Shown: positions 21,423 to 31,003, counted from the first letter of the stretch. The stretch: 48,828 nucleotides of DNA from CALOBA01 sp942491465 (GCA_942491465.1 CALOBA010000013.1:1-48828), one strand, 5' to 3'. Made by a program: numbers and translations. The notes: generated by a model from the sequence alone, not told the origin.

Positions 21423-22148
21423 CTATTGTTCTTCTCCACTACCAATCAAAATTATTTGGTCAATCCAAGGGATTCGCTTGTGTACGCCAAGAGGATTATC
21501 ATTGCCGACGTACAGTAAGTCGACAGACACACCGTTTTCTTCAAAAATCTGCATATCCATTCTCATTGCATCGCTCCGGGAAACATCAAAAATCGCGTCG
21601 GTTACAATTACCAAAAGCTTTTGCTCCCCTCTTACTTTCCTCAAAGCCCTTAAGCTTTGTTCAATGCCCAGCGCAAAGTCTGTCTCTGAATCCCCAAAAC
21701 GAATTCGATCGATAAATTCATCTACCTGGTCATCCTGGTAATTGCCGAACGGCAATATTTCCGTCGTTGTAACACCGAAAGACATTATGGCGAGCCGGTC
21801 ATATTTATACCTTGCTTTTAGCTTTTTAATTGCCGAACGCGCCACGTTCCCCACATTTCCGGTCATGCTGCCGGAAACATCTACAAGAAACAAAACAAAC
21901 CGATGATTTTTTTCGGTACTCTGCCGAGCAGCGGCAATTGTTTCGAGTGACTGTAATATCTTATTTATATCCTCCCTGTCTTTTCCGTCAAGAGAAACGA
22001 CTTGCTCAATAGCTATCTTGGTCTCGTTATCTCCGCTGCTACCTACAATGTTTCCGGCTACGGTAATGAGCGAGGCAATGATTAGACCAATGGCGCCGAC
22101 TATCGCTCCTTGTACGGTCGCCTTTTCACTCCACTTCTGCATTTCCAA
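21423..22148 (-). CDS. Membrane-anchored von Willebrand factor A domain protein
   Basis: A 241-residue intact ORF. One N-terminal transmembrane helix (AIVGAIGLIIASLITVAGNI, about residues 15-34) is followed by a linker and a vWA domain. The domain starts HRFVLFLVDVSGSMTGNVG with a complete MIDAS DxSxS at 90-94. It continues DRLAIMSFGVTTTEILPFGN, GDSETDFALGIEQSLRAL and KLLVIVTDAIFDVSRSDAM, and ends IDQIILIGSGEEQ. Such domains bind partners through a metal ion; the partner is unknown. It is much more AT-rich than the flanks. It is the gene nearest the integrase remnant and points away from it, the first-cassette position. Its start is 15 bases from the putative cassette boundary. The family call is sure, the role is not. 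Confidence 0.85.
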   Translation of the reverse strand: MEMQKWSEKATVQGAIVGAIGLIIASLITVAGNIVGSSGDNETKIAIEQVVSLDGKDREDINKILQSLETIAAARQSTEKNHRFVLFLVDVSGSMTGNVGNVARSAIKKLKARYKYDRLAIMSFGVTTTEILPFGNYQDDQVDEFIDRIRFGDSETDFALGIEQSLRALRKVRGEQKLLVIVTDAIFDVSRSDAMRMDMQIFEENGVSVDLLYVGNDNPLGVHKRIPWIDQIILIGSGEEQ

Positions 22149-22162
22149 ATATGACCTGAATA

Positions 22163-22169
22163 GCCGAAC
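22163..22169 (-). other. Putative attI/cassette junction (GTTCGGC)
   Basis: On the minus strand ACGTTCGGC lies between the integrase remnant and the vWA gene. If recombination occurs after the G, the cassette begins TTCGGC, which is the exact complement of the R'' box GCCGAA(C) at its far end (21353-21359). The region 22149-22332 also contains the presumed integrase leader; no promoter is clear. Confidence 0.55.
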
Positions 22170-22332
22170 GTTTAATGGACGGAATCAGGAATAACAGGCA
22201 TTGCGAAATCTGTGCTAACTGAGTTATACAGACGCCGCCTAGCACGGCACCGCCCTGGCCGCCACGGTGCCCTGCGATTCCCGTGCTCCGTACAAGTTCA
22301 TTTGCTTCGCAAGTTACCCCGTCATTTTCACC

Positions 22333-22761
22333 ATGTCAACCCGTTCCGAGAAGATCGAACGATTCCGGGCCAACCATAGGGAAAGGTTGGAGAAACAGGG
22401 CGTACGCGGGGACCGTCAGCAGTGGCATGTGGTTCGGGCGAAGCAGTTTTTGGCGTCGATTCAGCCTCGGCGCTTGGCGGCGCTTTCGGCGGCGGAGTAT
22501 TCCATTCGTACCGAGCGCAGTTATACCGCTGGGGCAGCTGCGGCTGCGGGTGCAGGATGTGGATTTCGACTACAAGCAGATCGAGGTGCGCAATGCGAAA
22601 GGCGGGCGGGAGCGGATGGTGCCCTTGCCGGAGCGGTTGATTCCCGACCTTTTGAGATGGCTACGAAATCCGCACGGTGCAGGAGCTGTTGGGACATGCC
22701 GACGTCTCGACGACCATGATCTATACGCACGTCCTGAACCGCGGCGGGGCTGTCTATTGCC
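22333..22761 (+). pseudogene. intI: Integron-type tyrosine recombinase (IntI-like) remnant with internal deletions
   Basis: The ATG at 22333 starts MSTRSEKIERFRANHRERLE and continues WHVVRAKQFLASIQPRRLAA then LSAAEYSIRTERSY, a typical IntI N-terminal motif. It then jumps to LRLRVQDVDFDYKQIEVRNA, KGGRERMVPLPERLIPDLLR, and again to EIRTVQELLGHADVSTTMIY with THVLNRGG. The last block, with the catalytic Tyr and the LGH histidine, is characteristic of integron integrases. The segments with the first catalytic Arg (TGMRxxE), the integrase-specific insertion and the HxxR box are missing. About 140 codons remain of an expected 320 or more, so it is inactive. The right side ends at an IS inverted repeat. 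Classification as IntI rather than XerC rests on these motifs and on the attC context. Confidence 0.75.
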
Positions 22762-25136
22762 CACACTGGACACAACCCCTAGGGTCCGGCCGGGATCGAC
22801 GGATGAAAGATCGCAAACGTATCGGTGATATCGGCCAGTCGCGCGAGGCCGCGCCAAAGCGCAGTGGCGCCGGGTTGGCCGTCGCACTTGCGCCCGAGGA
22901 AGCCGCCGAGCTTGGCCACCATGTGCATGGCCTCGCCGAGGGTTGGCGGTGTGTCAGGCGGGCTGGGTGAGCGGTGGTGATGGCAATGCAGGGCCTGCCA
23001 CTCGGCCTGCTCGAAGAACACCGAGCAGGGCACATCCGGGGTCTCGCGCCCGAGCTTGCTCAGCCACATCACGCGCCAGGCGACCACCAGATCGATGGCG
23101 AGGCAGGCTTGCAGGGCCTCGGCGCTCCCCAGGCGGCGGTCCTCAATGCGGCAGCCGCTTTTGAGCGTGCGATGAAACACCTCAATGTTCCAGCGCACGG
23201 CATACCAGCGCAGGCGCTCCAGGGCGTCTTCCAGGCTGACGGTTGCCACGGTGGTCAGCAGCAACCATTCGACCGCCTCAGCGCCGGCGGGTGGCCTGGG
23301 CTCGATGGCGTGCACCGCCCACAATGCCAGTGCGCGAGCGCCCTTGAGGCGCTTGGGCGGGTGCAGTTGGATGGCTGCGCAGCGGATCTCCAGTTCTGCG
23401 ACGCGCGCCTTGCGCCCGCCGCGCCGGGGATGGCCAAGTCGCAGTGGCCGAAGCAGCGGGCGCGTCGGCAAATAGTTCCACAGCGGCGTCTGCGCGTTGT
23501 CGTGGTCGTCGACTTGGCGCAGTGTGGCGCGGTTGGCACGCACCAGCAGGTCCGGGCCATCAGGGTCTTGCGTCGCCTCCTGAAACACCTCGTAGATGTC
23601 CGCCTCGCGGTCGGCGACGCTGACCAAGCGGGTATCGGAGCACAGGCGCTGCACCGCAGCGGTGCGCCGGAAGCTGTCCAGCCAGCGCCGGCTCTCCTTG
23701 TCTTCGATCGGGCGCTGCTTGCGCTGCGCGGCCTGATCCGGCTGTTGCCCGTCGCGCGCCCAGACTTGGATGTCGATCAAGCCCAGCGGCACGCCCTCGG
23801 GTGTGAGCGCCAGCGTGTCGTGCAGCTTCAGCCCTTGTGCACCGTCGGCACGGGTGTTGATCGGCCCCAAGTCGCGGGTGGCCGCATGGGCGTCGTAGTT
23901 CAGGCTGGTGGTGTCCTGCGCCGTCAGCACCACCGGCTGCTCGGCGATGCGCGCGGCGGTGGCCTCGTAGTGGGGATGGAGCAGGGTGTTCAGGTCCACT
24001 TGCGGATTGTTGAAGAAGCGATAGGCGGCCTTGGTTTCGCTGGCATTGCCCTGCAGCGCCACCGGGATCGGCGCGGTGGGCTGGGCGGCAAACGCCGCCG
24101 CCAGGCCGAGCAGGCGCGGGCGCAGGCGTGCATCGGGGAAATCCACCCGCCCGAACTCCTGTTCGGCCCAGCCGGAATCGCCGCCGGCGTCCACGCCCGC
24201 ATCGAGCGCCGCCGGCGGCGGCAAACGCAGCACCGGTGCCGGGCGTCGGCACAGCAGTGTGCGCCACTCCGACTGCAACGGCAACACGTAGACGGCTTTC
24301 ACACCCAGTGCCGCACGGTTGTGACGATCTTGGCGTCCCCGCCCGCTGGTCACGCCCAGACGCTGCCAGTTGGCGGCTTTGTAAACGGTGCCGGCAAAGC
24401 GACGCTCGTCGACGAAGGTCTCCAGCAACACCGGCGCCTCACCATAGCGCCGCGACCAGTCGAGCGGCAATCGCCGCGCGGCCAGCGCCAGCACATGCGA
24501 GCCCAGATTCGCTACCTCAATGCTCGGCAGAATCAGAAAGCGGCTGTTGGCCACGACCCGCCCAAGCTGGGCACGGCGCGCATGCGCGCACCAGCCGATC
24601 CACTCGTCGCGCGCCGCCAACTGCCAGGCCGCGGCGCTGAAGCCCAGCGCGCCGAGCCAGCCGACCACCGGCGAGCGGATCAGGTAGCGCTGCTGCGCAC
24701 CGCACAATGGACCATCGCCCTGCGGATGATGGCTCGCGAGCATGCGCCGCCACAGCGCGGCCAGCTCCGCATCGTCCACCGCCACCAACTCGACACCACC
24801 GAGCGCCTCCAGCCGCCCGAACACCGGCCCGCGACCGCTCCCGGCGACACCGCCTCACGCGCTTGCAGTGCCGCCGGCAGCAGCGCAGCAGGCAGGCCGA
24901 TCACCCCGCGCTCCAACTCCACCAACGCCTTGCGGCTGCTCACCTCCTTCGGCTTGCCGGCGGCATCGTGCCAACCCAACCAACCACACGCCCGACGCGA
25001 CAGCGCGCTGCGGCTCAGCCCGTCCTCCGCCGACACGACGGTGCGTATCCGCTCAAGGATCTCGGTGGTGAAGGTCTGCCCGTAGAGCCGCAATGGGGAA
25101 CGCAGTATCGGCATTCAAGGATATGTGTCCAGTGTG
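22762..25136. mobile_element. IS4-type insertion sequence with 13-bp perfect terminal inverted repeats
   Basis: CACACTGGACACA at 22762-22774 and TGTGTCCAGTGTG at 25124-25136 are exact reverse complements and bracket the transposase gene. The element is about 2.4 kb. No target duplication is obvious, perhaps because the left neighbour is itself decayed. It lies directly against the 3' end of the integrase remnant. Confidence 0.85.
22779..25114 (-). CDS. IS4-family DDE transposase with an N-terminal DUF4338-like domain, one frameshift
   Basis: About 777 codons. The N-terminal part starts MPILRSPLRLYGQTFTTEIL at 25114. A break near 24840 joins it to FGRLEALGGVELVAVDDAEL. A DUF4338 (DruA-like) region follows: GAQQRYLIRSPVVGWLGALG, WCAHARRAQLGRVVANSRFL and VLLETFVDERRFAGTVYKAA. 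The C-terminal IS4 domain has Asp in VVLTAQDTTSLNYDAH, Asp in RLVSVADREADIYEVF, and the YREK-like signature in WNIEVFHRTLKSGCRIEDRR. The gene fills the IS between its inverted repeats. Such fusions are known in IS4-like elements, so the DUF4338 part alone is not evidence of a defence system. Confidence 0.85.
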
Positions 25137-25454
25137 TCTAATAGGACAGGAAGCAGGGAGGGAGGGTGCGCAGTCCGTTGGATGGGTTGTTGTGATGGGC
25201 GGCGATGATCATCCTGGAACGCGTGTTTGTTTGAACGTCCCGCGCGGACCCCGGCTAGGTGCGGCCTCATCCGCAACGGCATCGAGGGGCTGCGCCGACG
25301 CGATCCGGTTGCCGCCAGGGCGCTAGGGGTGCTGAACCCGGTTTGTTCGTGATCGAGGCCGCACGGCTGAAGTCGGCGCGCCGGGGGGCAGGGCGGTGCG
25401 GTAGACTTGCGCCATCTTGCTCTCCGTCCCTTTCCTACCCCAGAGATCGAACCC
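25137..25454. other. Gene-free spacer between the IS and leuS
   Basis: About 318 bases joining the accessory island to the conserved leuS operon. No coding sequence or RNA is recognisable. GGTAGACTTGCGCCAT lies about 50 bases before the leuS start and could hold a -10-like element (TAGACT), but no convincing -35 is seen. Confidence 0.4.
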
Positions 25455-28016
25455 ATGCAGCGCGACTATGACCCGCGGTCGGTGGAGACCGCGGCCCAGG
25501 CCCATTGGGAGGCCAAGCAATCCTTCAAGGCCGTCGAGGACCCGACCCGGGAGAAGTTCTACTGTCTGTCCATGTTCCCGTACCCGTCCGGGCGGCTGCA
25601 CATGGGCCATGTGCGCAACTACACCATCGGCGACGTGATCTCGCGCTGGCAGCGGATGCTCGGCAAGAACGTGCTCCAGCCCATGGGCTGGGATGCCTTC
25701 GGGCTGCCGGCGGAGAACGCGGCCATCAAGCACGGCATCCCGCCGTCGGAGTGGACGCGCAGCAACGTCGCGTACATGAAGGACCAGCTCAAGGGGCTGG
25801 GCTTCGGCTACGACTGGGACCGCGAGCTGGCCACCTGCGACCCGGACTACTACCGCTGGGAGCAGTGGCTGTTCACCCGGCTGATGAAGAAGGGCCTGGC
25901 CTACCGCGCCACGGCCATGGTGAACTGGGACCCGGTGGACCGCACCGTGCTCGCCAACGAGCAGGTCATCGACGGCAAGGGCTGGCGCTCCGGTGCCCCG
26001 GTGGAGAAGCGCGAGATCGCCCAGTGGTCGGTGCGCATCACCGACTACGCCCAGGAGCTGCTCGACGCCATCGACGACCTGCCCGGTTGGCCCGATCAGG
26101 TGCGCACCATGCAGCGCAACTGGATCGGCCGCTCCGAGGGCGTCTACATGGATTTCGGTATCGAGGGCAGCGACGAGACCCTGGGTATCTACACCACCCG
26201 CCCGGATACGGTGATGGGCGTGACCTATGTGGCCGTCGCCGCCGAGCACCCGCTGGCGCGGCGCGCTGCCGAGTCGAATCCCGATCTGGTCGCGTTTATC
26301 GAGGAGTGCCGCCAGGGCGGCATCTCCGAGGCCGAGATCGAGACCATGGAGAAGAAGGGCCATCGCCTGGGTCTGAACGCCGTGCATCCGATCAGCGGTG
26401 ATGCGGTGCCGATCTTCGCCGCCAATTTTGTGCTCATGGGCTACGGCACCGGCGCGGTCATGGCCGTGCCGGCCCACGATCAGCGCGATTGGGAGTTTGC
26501 CGAGCGCTACGGTATCCCGAGGCGGCAGGTGATCGTCGCCGCCGATGGCAGCCCCTGCGGCATCGACGAGGGCGCCTATACAGAGAAGGGCGTCCTGGCG
26601 GACTCCGGCCCCTTCGATGGCATGACCTCCGAGCAGGCCTTCGACGCCATCGCCGCCTGGCTCGCCGAGCGCGGCAAGGGCGGCAAGCGCGTCAACTTCC
26701 GGTTGCGCGATTGGGGCGTCTCGCGCCAGCGCTACTGGGGCTGCCCGATCCCGACCGTGCAGACCGCCGACGGCGGTATCCGGCCCGAGCACGACCTGCC
26801 GGTGCGCCTGCCCGAAGACGTCATCGTCGACGGCTCCGGCTCGCCGCTCAAAAAGATGGATGCCTTCTCGAATCTCGCCAACGGCGAGATTCGAGAGACC
26901 GACACCTTCGATACCTTTTTTGAATCGAGCTGGTACTACGCCCGCTACTGCTCGCCGGACTGCGACACGGCCATGCTCGATGAGCGCGCCAACTACTGGC
27001 TGCCTGTAGATCAGTACATCGGCGGCATCGAGCACGCGGTGCTGCATCTGCTCTATGCCCGCTTCTTCCACAAGCTGATGCGCGACGAGGGGCTGGTGGA
27101 CTGCGACGAGCCCTTCGCCAACCTGCTCACCCAGGGCATGGTGATCGCCGAGACCTGGTATCGCGAGGGCGCCGACGGGCGCAAGCTCTGGTACAACCCG
27201 GCCGATGTGACCGTCACCCGCAATGAGAAGGGCAGGGTGGTCTCGGCGGTGCTGGCCGAGGATGGCGAGCCGGTCCACTTCGGCGGCATCGAGAAGATGT
27301 CGAAGTCGAAGAACAACGGTGTCGACCCGGAAACGCTGATCGAGCGCTATGGCGCCGATACCGTTCGCCTCTACACCATGTTCACGTCGCCGCCGGATCA
27401 ATCGCTGGAGTGGAATGACGAGGGTGTGGAGGGTGCCTCGCGCTTCCTCAAGCGGCTGTGGACCCTGGCCGCCGACCGCGGCGCGCTCATCGCCGATGCC
27501 GAGCCCGTCGCCGAGCCCGCCGAGGCCGTGCGCGATGCCCGCCGCGAGGTCCACCTGGCGCTGAAGAAGGCCCTGTTCGACTACCAGCGCCACCAGTTCA
27601 ATACCGTCGTCTCCGGGTGCATGACCATCGTCAACGTGCTCGTCAAGGTCGACGCGCAGCAACCCGGCGGCGCCGGGCTGCTGCGCGAGGGGCTCGGCAT
27701 CACGCTGCGGCTGCTGGCCCCCATCGTCCCCCATGTCGCCCATCAGCTCTGGCGTGACCTGGGCTTTGGTGATGACATCCTCGATGGCGGCTGGCCGGCG
27801 GTGGACGATGAGGCCCTGGTCCAGGAGCAGATCAACTACGCGGTCCAGGTCAACGGCAAGGTGCGTGGGCAGATCGCCGTGCCGGCCCAAGCGGACAAGG
27901 CCGCCATCGAGGCCGCCGCGCTGGCCAACGAGAATGTGCGCCGCTTCATCGACGGCTTGACCGTGCGCAAGGTCATCGTCGTGCCGCACAAGCTCGTCAA
28001 CGTGGTGGCCAAATGA
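25455..28016 (+). CDS. leuS: Leucyl-tRNA synthetase
   Basis: Class I aminoacyl-tRNA synthetase charging tRNA-Leu, 853 residues, intact and of normal length. The HIGH motif appears as HMGH at residues 49-52 (FPYPSGRLHMGHVRNY). The CP1 editing domain includes YTTRPDTVMGVTYVAVAAEH and the GTGAVMAVPAHDQRD loop. The catalytic KMSKS is at about 614-618. The anticodon-binding region and C-terminal VNGKVRGQIAVPA follow. The ATG at 25455 is chosen because it gives MQRDYDPRSVE, the standard N-terminus. The upstream in-frame start at 25407 adds 16 unlikely residues. The stop overlaps the lptE start. Confidence 0.97.
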   Translation: MQRDYDPRSVETAAQAHWEAKQSFKAVEDPTREKFYCLSMFPYPSGRLHMGHVRNYTIGDVISRWQRMLGKNVLQPMGWDAFGLPAENAAIKHGIPPSEWTRSNVAYMKDQLKGLGFGYDWDRELATCDPDYYRWEQWLFTRLMKKGLAYRATAMVNWDPVDRTVLANEQVIDGKGWRSGAPVEKREIAQWSVRITDYAQELLDAIDDLPGWPDQVRTMQRNWIGRSEGVYMDFGIEGSDETLGIYTTRPDTVMGVTYVAVAAEHPLARRAAESNPDLVAFIEECRQGGISEAEIETMEKKGHRLGLNAVHPISGDAVPIFAANFVLMGYGTGAVMAVPAHDQRDWEFAERYGIPRRQVIVAADGSPCGIDEGAYTEKGVLADSGPFDGMTSEQAFDAIAAWLAERGKGGKRVNFRLRDWGVSRQRYWGCPIPTVQTADGGIRPEHDLPVRLPEDVIVDGSGSPLKKMDAFSNLANGEIRETDTFDTFFESSWYYARYCSPDCDTAMLDERANYWLPVDQYIGGIEHAVLHLLYARFFHKLMRDEGLVDCDEPFANLLTQGMVIAETWYREGADGRKLWYNPADVTVTRNEKGRVVSAVLAEDGEPVHFGGIEKMSKSKNNGVDPETLIERYGADTVRLYTMFTSPPDQSLEWNDEGVEGASRFLKRLWTLAADRGALIADAEPVAEPAEAVRDARREVHLALKKALFDYQRHQFNTVVSGCMTIVNVLVKVDAQQPGGAGLLREGLGITLRLLAPIVPHVAHQLWRDLGFGDDILDGGWPAVDDEALVQEQINYAVQVNGKVRGQIAVPAQADKAAIEAAALANENVRRFIDGLTVRKVIVVPHKLVNVVAK

Positions 28017-28546
28017 CCCTTTCGCCGAAGGTCCGCCGTCGGCCGTTGGTCCGGTCCCCGGCGCCGCTGTTGCTGGTCGGGCTACTGGCCGGGCTGCTCG
28101 CGGGCTGCGGCTTCCAGCTGCGTGGCGCCGTCGAGGTGCCGGACGCCTTTCAGCCACTGTATGTCGCGGGTGCCGGGCCGTTGGTCGAGGCCGTGCGCAC
28201 CCGGCTGGTGGGCAGTGACGTGCGCCAGACCAATGCCCCCAAGGAGGCCGGGCTGATCCTGACCATCTACCGCCAGGAGCGGGACTCGCGGGTGGTCGCC
28301 GTCGATGAGAACGGCAAGGCCCTGGCCTACGAGCAGAGCTACCGCTTCGATTTCCAGGCCGACGGCGGCGACGGCAAGGCGCTGATGCCGCGCCAGACCC
28401 TGTTGTTGCAGCGTACCTTCGACGACAACCCCAACGTCGAGGTCCTCGGCAAGGATACGGAGTCGGAGTACATCTATCAGGACATGGTCGACGACGCCGC
28501 CGGACAGATCCTGCTGCGGCTGCGGGCCGCGCTGGAACGGGCCTGA
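28013..28546 (+). CDS. lptE: LPS-assembly lipoprotein LptE
   Basis: Outer membrane lipoprotein that plugs the LptD barrel for lipopolysaccharide export. The ATG at 28013 overlaps the leuS stop (ATGA). A signal peptide ends in the lipobox LLAGCGFQLRG, with the lipidated Cys at about residue 32. The family pattern continues with VEVPDAFQPLYVAGAGPL, AGLILTIYRQERDSRVVAVD and the C-terminal MVDDAAGQILLRLRAAL. The 177-residue length and the position between leuS and holA are typical of gammaproteobacteria. Confidence 0.95.
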   Translation: MTLSPKVRRRPLVRSPAPLLLVGLLAGLLAGCGFQLRGAVEVPDAFQPLYVAGAGPLVEAVRTRLVGSDVRQTNAPKEAGLILTIYRQERDSRVVAVDENGKALAYEQSYRFDFQADGGDGKALMPRQTLLLQRTFDDNPNVEVLGKDTESEYIYQDMVDDAAGQILLRLRAALERA

Positions 28547-28553
28547 GCGGCGC

Positions 28554-29585
28554 ATGCGCATCGGTCCGGAACAGCTCGGCGGTCAGCTGCGCCAAGGCCT
28601 GGCGCCGATCTATCTGCTCTGGGGCGACGAGCCGCTGCAGCTCGGCGAGGCCGCCGACGCGATCCGTGCGCAGGCCAAGCGCCAGGGCTTTACCGAGCGG
28701 CAGGTCATCGACCAGGGTCGCGACGTGGACTGGGGCCGGCTGCAGACCGAGGCCCGCGCCCTGTCGCTGTTCGCCGACCGGCGGCTGATCGAGCTGCGGC
28801 TCAGCGGCGACGGCGTCGGCCGCGATGGCGGCGAGGCGCTGCGCGGCTACTGCGCCGCTCCGCCCAAAGATGTGCTGTTGTTGATCCTCGCCCCGGCGCT
28901 GACGGCGAAGACGCTGAAGGGCAAGTGGGCCCAGGTCGTCGATCAGGCCGGCGTCCTGGTCCAGGCGCGCCGGCTGCAGGGCCGGCAGCTCGACGGTTGG
29001 CTGGCCGCCCGGCTGCGCCGCGCCGGCTTCGAGCCCGATGCCGAGGCCATCGGTCTGCTCGCCGCCCGCGTTGAGGGCAACCTGCTCGCCGCCGATCAGG
29101 AGATCGCCAAGCTGCGGCTGCTGCGCGAGCCCGGTCCGCTGGATGCCGCGGCGCTGATCGGCGCGGTCGCCGACAGTGCCCGCTTCGACCTGTTCGACCT
29201 GGGCAATGCCGCCATGGCCGCCGATCTGGTGCGGGTCGACCGGGTACTGCGGGGACTGGCCGCCGAGGGCACCGCCGAGCCCTTGGTGCTCTGGGTGCTG
29301 GTGCGGGAGGTGCGCAAGCTCGCCGCCATCGCCTTCGCCCAGGCCGAGGGTCAGCCCCTGGCCCCGGTGCTGGCCGCCCATCAGGTCTTCAGCGCGCGCC
29401 GCAATGCCGTGCTGGCCGCCGTCAAGCGCTTTCGGCTGCCGCAGCTGTGGCGGCTGCTGATGCTCTGCGCCGAGGCCGACCAGGCCATCAAGGGCCAGTC
29501 GGGCACCGACCCCTGGGTGCTGTTGCGGCGGATCGCCGAGGGATTGGCCGATCCGCGGCGGTTGCGTGCGGGTGCGTCGTCTTGA
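28554..29585 (+). CDS. holA: DNA polymerase III subunit delta
   Basis: Clamp-loader subunit that opens the beta ring. 343 residues, the length of the E. coli protein. The ATG at 28554 starts MRIGPEQLGGQLRQGLAPIY then LLWGDEPLQLGEAADAIRAQ. RQVIDQGRDVDWGRLQTEAR, SLFADRRLIELRL, and the C-terminal collar region with WVLVREVRKLAAIA and AEADQAIKGQSGTDPWVLLR follow. It starts seven bases after lptE. Confidence 0.95.
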   Translation: MRIGPEQLGGQLRQGLAPIYLLWGDEPLQLGEAADAIRAQAKRQGFTERQVIDQGRDVDWGRLQTEARALSLFADRRLIELRLSGDGVGRDGGEALRGYCAAPPKDVLLLILAPALTAKTLKGKWAQVVDQAGVLVQARRLQGRQLDGWLAARLRRAGFEPDAEAIGLLAARVEGNLLAADQEIAKLRLLREPGPLDAAALIGAVADSARFDLFDLGNAAMAADLVRVDRVLRGLAAEGTAEPLVLWVLVREVRKLAAIAFAQAEGQPLAPVLAAHQVFSARRNAVLAAVKRFRLPQLWRLLMLCAEADQAIKGQSGTDPWVLLRRIAEGLADPRRLRAGASS

Positions 29586-29680
29586 AGTGCGGATAGGCGA
29601 TCTGCGCGCTTTGTGGTTCCATATGTCGGATGCGATCGGTCGGAGTACGGCCTGCAAGCCAACTATTTTGAGGGGTTTCG

Positions 29681-30955
29681 ATGACGGATACCGTGATCAA
29701 CGATATTGACGGCTATATGCGCGAGGTCGGTACCCGCGCGCGGGCGGCGGGGCGGCAGATGGCGCGCGCCGGCACGGCGGAGAAGAACGCCGCGCTCACG
29801 GCCATCGCCGCCGAGCTGGACGGCGCCCGCGCCGCGCTGGCCGACGCCAACGGCCAAGACCTGGAGGCCGGCGCCGCCAAGGGGCTGGATGCGGCCCTGC
29901 TCGACCGCCTGGAGCTGACGCCCAAGCGCATCGACGCCATGATCGAGGGCCTGACCCAGATTGCCACGCTGCCGGACCCCATCGGCGCGATCACCGATCT
30001 CGCCTACCGCCCCACCGGCATCCAGGTGGGGCGCATGCGCGTGCCCCTCGGCGTGGTCGGCATCATCTACGAGTCGCGCCCGAACGTGACGGCCGATGCC
30101 GCGGCCCTGTGCCTGAAATCCGGCAACGCCACCGTGCTGCGCGGCGGCTCCGAGGCGATCCGCTCCAACCAGGCCATCGCCGCCTGCATCCATCGCGGGC
30201 TGGAGGCCGCCGGGCTGCCGGCGGATGCGGTGCAGGTCATCGCCACCACCGACCGGGCCGCGGTGGGCGCCATGATCACCAGCCCCGAGCACATCGATGT
30301 GATCATTCCCCGCGGCGGCAAGGGCCTGATCGAGCGCATCAGCCGCGATGCGCGGGTGCCGGTCATCAAGCACCTCGACGGCATCTGCCACGTCTACATC
30401 GACGATCGCGCCGACCCCGACAAGGCCCTGGCCATCGCGTTGAATGCCAAGACCCAGCGCTACGGCACCTGCAACACCCTGGAGACCCTGCTGGTGGCCG
30501 AGGCCGTCGCTGCACGGGACCTGCCGCCCATCGGCGCCGCGCTGGCCGAGCAGGGTGTGGCGCTGCGCGGCTGCCCGGCCACCTGCGCCATCCTGCCGCA
30601 GGCATCGGCGGCCACCGATGAGGACTGGGACACCGAGTACCTGGCGCCGATCCTCTCCATCCGCGTCGTCGCCGACATGGATGCCGCCATCGACCACATC
30701 GAGCGCCACGGCTCCCACCACACCGACAGTATCGTCACCGAAGACTACGGTCGTGCCCGACGCTTCCTGCGCGAGGTCGACTCCAGCTCGGTCATGGTCA
30801 ACGCCTCGACCCGGTTCGCCGACGGCTTCGAATACGGGCTCGGCGCCGAGATCGGTATCAGCACCGACAAGTTCCATGCCCGTGGCCCGGTGGGGCTCGA
30901 CGGGCTCACGTCGGTCAAGTTCGTCGTCCTCGGCGACGGCCACATCCGCAACTGA
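29681..30955 (+). CDS. proA: Gamma-glutamyl phosphate reductase
   Basis: NADPH-dependent second step of proline synthesis, forming glutamate semialdehyde from gamma-glutamyl phosphate in the cytoplasm. 424 residues. The catalytic Cys lies in QRYGTCNTLETLLV. PLGVVGIIYESRPNVTADAA, CLKSGNATVLRGGSEAIRSN and the C-terminal EYGLGAEIGISTDKFHARGP are diagnostic. The ATG at 29681 follows GAGGGG, a good ribosome-binding site. It lies 95 bases after holA. Confidence 0.97.
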   Translation: MTDTVINDIDGYMREVGTRARAAGRQMARAGTAEKNAALTAIAAELDGARAALADANGQDLEAGAAKGLDAALLDRLELTPKRIDAMIEGLTQIATLPDPIGAITDLAYRPTGIQVGRMRVPLGVVGIIYESRPNVTADAAALCLKSGNATVLRGGSEAIRSNQAIAACIHRGLEAAGLPADAVQVIATTDRAAVGAMITSPEHIDVIIPRGGKGLIERISRDARVPVIKHLDGICHVYIDDRADPDKALAIALNAKTQRYGTCNTLETLLVAEAVAARDLPPIGAALAEQGVALRGCPATCAILPQASAATDEDWDTEYLAPILSIRVVADMDAAIDHIERHGSHHTDSIVTEDYGRARRFLREVDSSSVMVNASTRFADGFEYGLGAEIGISTDKFHARGPVGLDGLTSVKFVVLGDGHIRN

Positions 30956-31003
30956 GGACGGCGCGATGCGCACCCATGCCCTGACCCGCGCCCGGATGCC
31001 GGC

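Noticed and set aside
22974..25085. A 703-codon plus-strand open frame
   Set aside because: Antisense of the IS4-type transposase, whose catalytic motifs are clear on the minus strand.
22779..25114. Druantia-type defence gene because of the DruA-like (DUF4338) region
   Set aside because: The region is fused to an IS4 DDE domain inside perfect terminal inverted repeats, so it is a transposase. No druB-E genes are present.
25323..29657. A 1444-codon open frame on the minus strand, opposite leuS, lptE and holA
   Set aside because: It is the antisense of three well-identified intact genes. High GC at third positions leaves long stop-free antisense frames; its protein shows no family motif.
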